Assembly (NCBI GenBank): GCA_016936595.1
Contig: JAFGXO010000007.1
Location: 1-38,041 of the forward strand
Length of the DNA stretch: 38,041 nucleotides
Direction of reading: 5' to 3'
Source: Bacteroidales bacterium
GTDB lineage: Bacteria > Bacteroidota > Bacteroidia > Bacteroidales > JAFGUD01
Shown here: positions 17,090 to 23,863 of the stretch, in pieces
How positions within the stretch are numbered: position 1 is the stretch's first letter
Layout: each line of letters begins with the position of its first letter
Notes under the pieces: generated by a model
The model's input: the letters and a program-made list of their open reading frames with translations, nothing else
Databases searched by the model: none
What the model was told of the DNA's origin: nothing
Made by a program: the position numbers and the translations under genes

Positions 17090-17950
17090 GTGAAAGTAAA
17101 ACATTTATATATACTTTTCCTTCTCATTACAATATCTTGTAATAGTTCGGATATCGACAAAAATGTTCAAGAAAATGAAACAGAAGCGTTTTATTTGTTG
17201 GATATTGATGCAGATGTTATTTCAGGCGAATACGCTTTAGCTCCATCAAAGGCTAATTATGACACTGCTTTAGTTTACGGGATAGAAGGTTCAATTTTTG
17301 TTTTTTATCCCCGTAAGGTAATTGAAAAACGCAAAGATTCGGTTGTTTTATATCAGATTGGCGATACAGTTATGCTTCCAAACTCGCTGATTATTCCTAT
17401 AAAACCTAATCAAAAAGCAACAAAAGGAGACGTTGTTCTTACTTGGTGGCAATCGGGTACAGGAATGCAAAGAGCTATTGTTTTAAACAATGACACCTCG
17501 GCAACCCCTACAGTTTATTATTTAGATAATCAATATTCTTTTTACTCGAGCGTAACTGACATTAATTTTTGGATTGATACTCTTAAACCCAATTCATTTA
17601 TTTTGTTAAAAGATGAAATTATGTCTGGCAGGTCAATTTTAGTTAAAAAAGATTATTTTTCGGTATTTTATACCATTATTAATGCTACAAACGACAAACT
17701 TTTAGCCTTAAGTTGGGCTGGATTATTAGAAGTATTTGAAAAAGACGATTTTACAATTATTCCCCTACGCCAAAACTTCAATGTTGGTGATTCAGTTCTT
17801 GTGCCATATTTTGGAACTTTTTCAAAAGGAATTGTTAAAGCTGTTTGGCCTGATATAGGTAAAATTACTGCCGAAATTTTATTTATTGATGAAAATATTG
17901 ACATTTATGCGAATATGATTGATTCATACATAACCCATAAGAATGATTAA
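17090..17950 (+). CDS. Lipoprotein with SH3/Tudor-like beta segments, function unknown
   Basis: Not recognised as a family. The 286-residue protein begins with GTG (17090), the only start that gives the signal peptide KHLYILFLLITIS with lipobox Cys17. The mature protein is beta-rich. Two stretches are alike: GDVVLTWWQSG with following strands, and VGDSVLVPYFGTF with GIVKAVW. They resemble the small barrel of SH3 or Tudor-like domains (inference from pattern only). It heads an operon: its last 8 bases overlap thpR, which is followed 8 bp later by queE. No link between this lipoprotein and RNA metabolism is evident. Confidence 0.65.
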   Translation: MKVKHLYILFLLITISCNSSDIDKNVQENETEAFYLLDIDADVISGEYALAPSKANYDTALVYGIEGSIFVFYPRKVIEKRKDSVVLYQIGDTVMLPNSLIIPIKPNQKATKGDVVLTWWQSGTGMQRAIVLNNDTSATPTVYYLDNQYSFYSSVTDINFWIDTLKPNSFILLKDEIMSGRSILVKKDYFSVFYTIINATNDKLLALSWAGLLEVFEKDDFTIIPLRQNFNVGDSVLVPYFGTFSKGIVKAVWPDIGKITAEILFIDENIDIYANMIDSYITHKND

Positions 17951-18500
17951 AACTTTTATTGGAATTAAAATTGAGCCATCAGAAGAATTAATTTTAGAAT
18001 TTAATAATATTAAAAATTATTTTTCAAGAAATAAAATTTCATGGGTTAACCCAAATAATTTTCATATTACATTAAAATATTTAGGGAATACAGAAACTGA
18101 AAAAATTCAGCAAATTCACAAAATTTTATCCGAAATTTCGATACAATTTAAAAAAACACAAGTTATAATTTCAGAATTTGGAGTTTTTCCTAAAATAAAT
18201 AATCCCAAAATATTATGGTTTGGAATAAAAAATTTCAATAAAATATCTATTTTAAAATCCGAAATAGACAAACAAATACAGCGTTTAGGTTATTTAACCG
18301 AAAACAAATACTTTAATCCACATTTAACACTCGGCAGAACAAAATTTAGTAATAAAGATGTGGATATTTTACAACTGATGAACGAATATAAAAACAAAAA
18401 AATACAAACAATAGATGTAAATGCTTTTATATTTTATGAAAGTTTACTTGAAAACAATACAAGAATATATAAAACACTTTTTAAATACAAACTAAAATAG
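17943..18500 (+). CDS. thpR: RNA 2',3'-cyclic phosphodiesterase (2'-5' RNA ligase family)
   Basis: A 185-residue member of the 2H phosphoesterase superfamily. The two catalytic HxT motifs are His41-Ile-Thr43 (NFHITLKYLG) and His127-Leu-Thr129 (NPHLTLGRT). It opens 2',3'-cyclic phosphate RNA ends and can act as a tRNA 2'-5' ligase in vitro. Size and motif spacing are normal for ThpR. Its ATG lies inside the end of the lipoprotein gene (8-base overlap), which suggests translational coupling. It ends with TAG. Confidence 0.9.
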   Translation: MIKTFIGIKIEPSEELILEFNNIKNYFSRNKISWVNPNNFHITLKYLGNTETEKIQQIHKILSEISIQFKKTQVIISEFGVFPKINNPKILWFGIKNFNKISILKSEIDKQIQRLGYLTENKYFNPHLTLGRTKFSNKDVDILQLMNEYKNKKIQTIDVNAFIFYESLLENNTRIYKTLFKYKLK

Positions 18501-18508
18501 TATTTTTT

Positions 18509-19129
18509 ATGGATGATATTTTTGAAGAAGGAAAAAAACTTCCACTAATAGACGAATTTTACTCACTTCAAGGAGAAGGATTTCATTTTGGCAAAGCAGC
18601 ATATTTTATTAGAATTGGCGGCTGTGATATTGGTTGCCATTGGTGCGATACAAAATACTCCTGGAGAGCCGATAAAGACAAACTAATTGATGTTGACACA
18701 CTTGTGAAAAATGTTACTTCAACCAAAGCCGACACTATTGTTGTAACAGGTGGCGAACCTTTAACTTATGAACTGGATTATCTAACTGAAGAGATGTATA
18801 AAGCTAATATTCAAACATTTATAGAAACTTCGGGTGCTTATAAATTAACCGGAAAATGGAACTGGATTTGCCTTTCGCCAAAAAAAAATGCTCCACCAAC
18901 CAATGAAATTATTCCTTTAGCAAATGAGCTTAAAGTGATAGTTATTGATGAATCAGACTTTGAATGGGCAGAAAAATATGCTGCCTTAGTTAATACAAAT
19001 TGCAAATTATATCTTCAACCCGAGTGGAGCCGAAGAAACTTTTTAACCCCTAAAATTGTTGAATACATTAAAAATGATCCTAAGTGGAATATATCTATAC
19101 AAGCTCACAAATTCATGAAAATTCCTTAA
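18509..19129 (+). CDS. queE: 7-carboxy-7-deazaguanine synthase
   Basis: A radical SAM enzyme that converts 6-carboxytetrahydropterin to 7-carboxy-7-deazaguanine in queuosine biosynthesis. The 206-residue protein shows QGEG (21-24), the cluster-binding CxxxCxxC (Cys39, Cys43, Cys46; GCDIGCHWCD) and TGGEP (80-84). The C-terminal LQPEW segment is also typical of the family. It sits 8 bp after thpR; queC, queD and queF are not in the window. Both neighbours act on RNA, so the pairing with thpR may be functional. Confidence 0.93.
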   Translation: MDDIFEEGKKLPLIDEFYSLQGEGFHFGKAAYFIRIGGCDIGCHWCDTKYSWRADKDKLIDVDTLVKNVTSTKADTIVVTGGEPLTYELDYLTEEMYKANIQTFIETSGAYKLTGKWNWICLSPKKNAPPTNEIIPLANELKVIVIDESDFEWAEKYAALVNTNCKLYLQPEWSRRNFLTPKIVEYIKNDPKWNISIQAHKFMKIP

Positions 19130-19153
19130 AGTTTTTTCAAAATAAAAGTTTGC

Positions 19154-19184
19154 TTTGTAAAATAAACTTTAACCTTTATATTTG
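19154..19184 (+). promoter_or_regulatory. Near-perfect Bacteroidota promoter for the paralogous membrane-protein pair
   Basis: TTTG (19154-19157), 19 nt, TATATTTG (19177-19184): both boxes match the consensus exactly with ideal spacing, 21 bp before ATG 19205. Confidence 0.75.
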
Positions 19185-19204
19185 CTCTAACAAAAAAATA
19201 TGCT

Positions 19205-19819
19205 ATGAGAAAATTAAAAAACTTTCTGATTTTTTTAATCATTATTTCTGTAATTGGAGTGTTTTTATACTTTATATTTTTAAAAACTGAAACTCAGCTT
19301 GAAAAAATAGAAAAATTAAACGATGAAATAGCTCTTTTAAAAACAGAATATCAACCAATAAAATTTAAAGTAACCCACCGTCAAAACGGACAAACTACTG
19401 TACTTGTTAAATTTTTTAATCTTGAATCACAAGAAGTTGGCAAACAGGAATTTACACTAAAAGGAACAATTGTTTCTTTCGATTTTATGGTTGTACAATT
19501 TGACAATGGTTACTTAGCTTTACCTTATAAAATTTTTACAGATGAAATAGAAGCAGTTTCGGGGATAGAACTATACCAGTTTTACGAAAAAAATGGTTTT
19601 CCGCAAACATTATTTAAAAAAGATGCAAGCAATGACTATAATAACGGAGTAAAAGCATTATTTGACAAAATAAAATCGGGAAATATTAATGATATCGAAA
19701 ATATTTTTGGCAGTATGGTTCAGAATAACAGCTCTGTTGTTACAAATAACCGAGATATTGACCAATGGTTTAAAATAATATCTCATACTGCCGGTGGAAT
19801 AGAAATTATTGAAGAATAA
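19205..19819 (+). CDS. Membrane-anchored protein of unknown function, paralogue A
   Basis: A 204-residue protein with one N-terminal membrane helix (about 6-26), a short coiled segment (30-48) and a soluble domain. The soluble domain is clearly related to the C-terminal half of the next gene: VKFF (68-71 against 159-162), PYKIF/PYLIF (107-111 against 208-212), SGI (119-121 against 220-222), then a shared Asn-rich helical stretch and a closing GG-I/L-E/V-I. No known domain is recognised. It starts a three-gene run under a near-perfect promoter (19154-19184). The soluble domain is probably periplasmic. Confidence 0.72.
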   Translation: MRKLKNFLIFLIIISVIGVFLYFIFLKTETQLEKIEKLNDEIALLKTEYQPIKFKVTHRQNGQTTVLVKFFNLESQEVGKQEFTLKGTIVSFDFMVVQFDNGYLALPYKIFTDEIEAVSGIELYQFYEKNGFPQTLFKKDASNDYNNGVKALFDKIKSGNINDIENIFGSMVQNNSSVVTNNRDIDQWFKIISHTAGGIEIIEE

Positions 19820-19830
19820 AATTACAAAAA

Positions 19831-20760
19831 ATGGACAAATCTTTAGAAATACTACAAAAAATAAACTGGTTTATAAAGCCAATTTCAGACTTTATTATTT
19901 TTATTTTTACAACAAAATTAGGCATCATTTTATTTATTTTGTCAATACTGTTTTTTTTATGGCTTTCTGTATATAATAATCTAAAACAACGAAAGTTAAT
20001 TTATAAAACAGCAACAAACTCAACTAAAATTCCTTTAACCGACTTTTTTGCTGTTATTACCGAAGAAATTATTAAAATTTTTACTAAAATAATTTCAAAT
20101 ATTACAGTTTTAATTGTAGTTCTTTTTTTGATGTTGGCAATTGTTGGACTTTCAACAACCTTTACAACACTTAACAATTTTTTCACTAATCAACAAAAAA
20201 TAAAAGAATTATCGTTAGTTGTTAAAAATCTAAATCAAAAATATAAAGTTGCAAAAATTGAAATTTTAGAATTTAATCCTCGAACCGATACAACAAAACT
20301 AAATGTGAAATTTTTTGACTATGCTTCAAACTCTTATATTCCTAAAAATCAAACTATTACAATACCCGGACACGACATTTATTTTTTAACTTACGTTATG
20401 AATTTTGGTTACTCTGAAATTGAAAACGGCGAAAATATTAACATTGCAATCCCTTATTTGATTTTTTCCGAAAAATTAGCTCAAAGTTCTGGCATACATC
20501 TAAATTTAAAAGATGACGATGGAGTACCATATATTTTTCATCGCGATACGAGTGACTTATATGGTGTTCAAATTGACACCTATAACAAGAACATGAAACA
20601 AATTATTGAGTATATGAACAACCCAAATATAGCCAGAAAAGCTGGAATACGCAGCTCATATTCAGCTGCTCCTCATTTTGTAAAAGCTCTACGTGCAGGC
20701 CAAACTTTTGTTATTTGGATTGAACAAACCGGCGGATTAGTTATTAAACAAGATGACTAA
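19831..20760 (+). CDS. Two-helix membrane protein of unknown function, paralogue B
   Basis: A 309-residue protein with two membrane helices (about 22-47 and 88-112) separated by a charged segment, then a soluble domain (about 120-309) paralogous to the protein encoded 11 bp upstream. Compared with paralogue A it gains an extra N-terminal helix and about 80 residues, while the shared domain keeps the same motif order (VKFF, PYLIF, SGI, a D-x-G-x-P stretch, a C-terminal GG motif). The two may form a membrane complex (inference from tandem paralogy). No catalytic motif is visible. Confidence 0.72.
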   Translation: MDKSLEILQKINWFIKPISDFIIFIFTTKLGIILFILSILFFLWLSVYNNLKQRKLIYKTATNSTKIPLTDFFAVITEEIIKIFTKIISNITVLIVVLFLMLAIVGLSTTFTTLNNFFTNQQKIKELSLVVKNLNQKYKVAKIEILEFNPRTDTTKLNVKFFDYASNSYIPKNQTITIPGHDIYFLTYVMNFGYSEIENGENINIAIPYLIFSEKLAQSSGIHLNLKDDDGVPYIFHRDTSDLYGVQIDTYNKNMKQIIEYMNNPNIARKAGIRSSYSAAPHFVKALRAGQTFVIWIEQTGGLVIKQDD

Positions 20761-20815
20761 AAATAAAAAATTAACACTGTTTTTAAACTACTATTATAGC
20801 TTAAAAAATATAACT

Positions 20816-21904
20816 ATGAAAAATAAAACAACAATAATATCAGTTATTTTTGTTTTGGCATTACTTTTTCAAAACTGTAATTCCGGCAAATACTCATTAA
20901 AAAACGATGCTCAAATAGATTCTGTAAATATAGAAAGAGGTGATTTTAGAGTGATGTTTTATAACTGTGAAAACTTTTTTGACATTTTTGACGACAGTTT
21001 GAAATTAGATGATGAGTTTACTCCCGACGGTGCAAAACATTGGTCTTGGAACAAATATCAAGAAAAATTAGGCAATCTTTCAAGAGTTATTACTTCGGTT
21101 GGGGGTTGGGAGCCACCTGATATTGTGGGTTTATGCGAAGTTGAAAATTATTTTGTTTTAAATCAATTAACTAATGATGCACCTTTAAGCGTGTTTAATT
21201 ATAAAATTATCCATTACGAATCCCCTGACAGCAGAGGTATTGATGTTGCTCTTTTGTATATTCCGGCCAAATTCAGACCAATTTTTGCAAAAAAAATAAC
21301 AGTTAATTTTCCAGCTTCAATGGGTGGTCGTCCAACGCGAGATATACTATACGTAAAAGGACTTACAACTAATAAAGATACACTTCATATTTATGTAAAC
21401 CATTGGCCTTCGAGGTGGGGAGGCATGCTTGAGTCCGAAGAAAAAAGAATGTTTGTTGGTAGTTTATTACGCGCTAATATAGATTCTGTATTTGCCACTA
21501 ATGCAGCAGCAAAAATAATTATTATGGGTGATTTAAACGATTTTCCAACAAATAAAAGTATAACAGATTCATTGAGGGCGTTGCATGAATTTAACAATAT
21601 AAAAAGTAATGAACTTTACAATTTATCATATTACCTTCAAGAAACAAAAGGAGCATATTCACATAAATATCAAGGCGAAAGCGGAATTTTAGATCAAATG
21701 ATTATTTCCGGAGCTTTGTTAGATAACTCTGCAAAAATATACACAACACCCGATAATGCTCATATATATAACGCAGATTTTTTACTCGAAGATGATAATG
21801 ACAATGTTGGTTACAAACCTTTCAGAACATATATCGGTTATAAATATCATGGTGGATACAGTGATCATCTGCCGGCTTACTTAGACTTATTTTTTCAACA
21901 TTAA
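20816..21904 (+). CDS. Exported endonuclease/exonuclease/phosphatase-family lipoprotein
   Basis: A 362-residue member of the EEP (DNase I-like) superfamily: MFYNCENFFD (about 47-56), catalytic Glu in LCEVEN (106-111), His197 in NHWPSRWGG, GDLND (238-242) and a terminal SDHLP. The start is placed at ATG 20816, which yields a lipoprotein signal with Cys21 (LLFQNC); an in-frame ATG at 20753 overlaps the previous stop codon but would put 21 residues before the signal. It probably faces the periplasm or cell surface and may degrade nucleic acids or a phosphoester; the substrate is unknown. It lies 55 bp after the paralogous membrane pair. Confidence 0.85.
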   Translation: MKNKTTIISVIFVLALLFQNCNSGKYSLKNDAQIDSVNIERGDFRVMFYNCENFFDIFDDSLKLDDEFTPDGAKHWSWNKYQEKLGNLSRVITSVGGWEPPDIVGLCEVENYFVLNQLTNDAPLSVFNYKIIHYESPDSRGIDVALLYIPAKFRPIFAKKITVNFPASMGGRPTRDILYVKGLTTNKDTLHIYVNHWPSRWGGMLESEEKRMFVGSLLRANIDSVFATNAAAKIIIMGDLNDFPTNKSITDSLRALHEFNNIKSNELYNLSYYLQETKGAYSHKYQGESGILDQMIISGALLDNSAKIYTTPDNAHIYNADFLLEDDNDNVGYKPFRTYIGYKYHGGYSDHLPAYLDLFFQH

Positions 21905-22004
21905 CTCGATTTTTTAGTTGAATTATAAATTATAATTATCTGAAAAATCAATTTATTAAATAAAAATAATAATTTCTAATACAACTTTTGAAATAAAATA
22001 TAAA

Positions 22005-22589
22005 ATGAAAAAAATAACAATACCAGTATTAATTGTATTAATAATGTGGGCTATTTGGCTGATTTTTGGACAGGCTGCTATCACATTTGGAATACACCCC
22101 AGAGATTTTAGTTCAATACGGGGAATCCTGTTTGCTCCTTTTATTCATGCAAATTCTGCACATATAATGTCAAACACGCTGCCAATTTTAATTCTTTCAG
22201 GTGTGCTATCAGTTTTTTACAATAAAATTTAGCTTTTAGTCTGGTTTTTAGTGTCACTAACAGGAGGTTTGCTTGTTTGGACGTTTGCAAGAGCATCTAC
22301 AGGAGGAATAGAAACATACCACGTAGGGGCAAGTTTAACAATTTTTGGTTTATTAGGATTTCTTATAGCTAGTGGAATCTTTAGAAAAAGATTTAGAGAT
22401 TTTATTATCGCTCTAATTATTGGAATAATATACGGAGGAGCATTGTGGGGTATTTTACCTTCCGACCCTCACGTATCTTGGGAATCACATCTATTTGGGT
22501 TTGCAGCGGGTATTTTTTGGGCTTATGTTTTTAGAAAGACTGGAAATAAAACAGCCAAAACCGTTCTTCCGAACACTCAAATGCATTAA
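22005..22589 (+). pseudogene. Rhomboid-family intramembrane serine protease interrupted by an in-frame TAG
   Basis: Reading from ATG 22005, one frame runs to 22589 (194 codons) and is broken only by TAG at 22230-22232, after residue 75. Both halves are clearly one rhomboid-type protein: N-terminal helix, HANSAHIMSN (the His/Asn loop seen in rhomboids), then GGLLVWTFAR, YHVGAS with the presumed catalytic Ser, FGLLGF, and ESHLFGF with the partner His. Residues before and after the stop match in hydrophobicity, and no frameshift is present. A single change from TGG, TAT, TAC, CAG or AAG would explain it. The gene is therefore probably inactivated unless read through or restarted at GTG 22251. 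A sequencing error is also possible. Confidence 0.8.
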
Positions 22590-22615
22590 AAAAGCTCTCA
22601 AGGAGCTTTTTATTC
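22589..22615. terminator. Bidirectional terminator between the rhomboid pseudogene and the SPOR-like gene
   Basis: AAAAAGCTC (22589-22597) pairs with GAGCTTTTT (22603-22611) around a 5-nt loop. A-runs and T-runs flank it, and it overlaps the stop codon of the minus-strand gene. Confidence 0.8.
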
Positions 22616-23218
22616 ATTTTGACGGAACATTCGTTTTGCTTCTTCAGCATTTAATTGATCATAAAATGGTCCTATTGCAAATTGTTTATATGCTAACTGT
22701 TCGTAAAACGCATTGATAAAAAAATCTTCATTGCCACTTGCAACGGCGGCCGGAGATCGTTCCATAACAAAAATACCCAAACGGTCAGACTGATAAAAAG
22801 TAATTGCAAACCAATAAACAGTGTTTGGCACAGTATCAACAGGGATAACATTTAGAGCCTTATCCTTTCTGGTTTTATACAATCTTTTTGCGTTTAAGGC
22901 TGTATTTTTTTCAAGAAAAGGGCCAATAACAATTTTTCTTTGAAAAAGATTTAACCATAAATCTTTCTCAAAATCTTCTTTATAACCTGAAAAAAGCCCT
23001 CCTACTGTTCCGTTAATTTTATAAGAAGCAGTTCTATCGTCAATTCTTACAGATACATAGAACCAGTAATATACTTGATCGGGATTAGGATCATCATCTT
23101 TAATTTGCGCAACATCATTATTATCAACAATTGGACCTGAAAATGATACAAATAAAAGAGATAAACTTAAAATTAAGCCTATAGCAATCAGGGGTTTGTA
23201 GTTTTTATTTAAAATCAT
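22610..23218 (-). CDS. Membrane-anchored or secreted protein with two SPOR-like repeats
   Basis: A 202-residue protein with an N-terminal hydrophobic helix (about 9-27) and two related repeats of about 68 residues (49-117 and 133-199). Each starts with an aromatic strand (YYWFYVSV / VYWFAITF) and ends with an IGPF strand (98-101, 182-185) and a helix containing A-x-x-AKR. This is the end pattern of SPOR domains, which bind denuded peptidoglycan, although the repeats are diverged. The mature protein is probably periplasmic. It is transcribed away from the MGMT-like gene, with 47 bp between the two starts. Confidence 0.65.
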   Translation of the reverse strand: MILNKNYKPLIAIGLILSLSLLFVSFSGPIVDNNDVAQIKDDDPNPDQVYYWFYVSVRIDDRTASYKINGTVGGLFSGYKEDFEKDLWLNLFQRKIVIGPFLEKNTALNAKRLYKTRKDKALNVIPVDTVPNTVYWFAITFYQSDRLGIFVMERSPAAVASGNEDFFINAFYEQLAYKQFAIGPFYDQLNAEEAKRMFRQNE

Positions 23219-23265
23219 TGTTTTTGATTTATATTTTTTGTAAAATTACGAAAAATTTTAATAAG

Positions 23266-23736
23266 ATGAAAAAAAGTTGGACTGAAAAATTAAATGCAAA
23301 AGATTTGCCAAAAATAATTAATTTACCCCTTGATGCAAAAAAAAAATATAAGGGTGCAAAAACAATGGTAGTTCCATCGCCCAAAGACGTTTACGAAATA
23401 ATGAGTAAAGTGCCAAAGGGAAACTTAATTACCGTTGCTGAAATCAGAAACATTTTATCGAAAAAATATGCTGTTGATACTACTTGTCCATTAACAACCG
23501 GTATTTTTATTTGGATTGCAGCTAATGCCTCTATTGAGATAAATCAAAATGACAAAAAAAGCATAATAATACCCTACTGGAGAACATTAAAAAGCAAAGG
23601 AGAACTTGTTGCAAAATATCCCGGAGGTATAGAAGAACACCAAAAATTGCTTGAAAATGAGGGTTTTAATGTTATTCAAAAAGGCCAAAAAGTTTTTCTT
23701 TCAAATTATCAAAATTACATTTCACCTGTGGGATAA
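23266..23736 (+). CDS. MGMT-family (alkyltransferase-like) DNA-binding protein
   Basis: A 156-residue protein related to a Bacteroidota family annotated as MGMT-like. It has the winged-helix part (VPKGNLITVAEIRNILSKKY) and TCPLTTGIFIWIAANA where true alkyltransferases carry the PCHR active site. The Cys-Pro order and lack of PCHR argue against classic methyl transfer, so it may bind DNA like the alkyltransferase-like proteins. ATG 23266 is used; an upstream TTG at 23218 would add 16 poorly conserved residues. The MKKSWTEKL start fits relatives. It has its own transcription unit, convergent with the addA-like gene. Confidence 0.75.
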   Translation: MKKSWTEKLNAKDLPKIINLPLDAKKKYKGAKTMVVPSPKDVYEIMSKVPKGNLITVAEIRNILSKKYAVDTTCPLTTGIFIWIAANASIEINQNDKKSIIIPYWRTLKSKGELVAKYPGGIEEHQKLLENEGFNVIQKGQKVFLSNYQNYISPVG

Positions 23737-23790
23737 TAATTTAACATCATTAATATCTCAAAAAGAATATTTTTTGCACCAACAATTTAT

Positions 23791-23815
23791 TAATGTACTT
23801 ATTATAAGTACATTA
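23791..23815. repeat. Perfect 11-bp inverted repeat between convergent genes
   Basis: TAATGTACTTA and TAAGTACATTA are separated by 3 nt. No T-run follows on either strand, so it is not a classic intrinsic terminator. It lies 55 bp after the MGMT-like stop codon and 49 bp before the end of the addA-like gene. Confidence 0.5.
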
Positions 23816-23863
23816 CACTATATAAAATTAAACATGTACTGATTAAAAAAAATGAATATTAAA

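Noticed and set aside
19130-19290. Short frame overlapping the end of queE and the start of paralogue A
   Set aside because: It covers a near-perfect promoter and lacks any recognisable protein pattern.
22230-22232. TAG read as a sense codon
   Set aside because: TAG ends thpR and the adenosyltransferase gene at sites where the proteins are complete, so the code is standard here.
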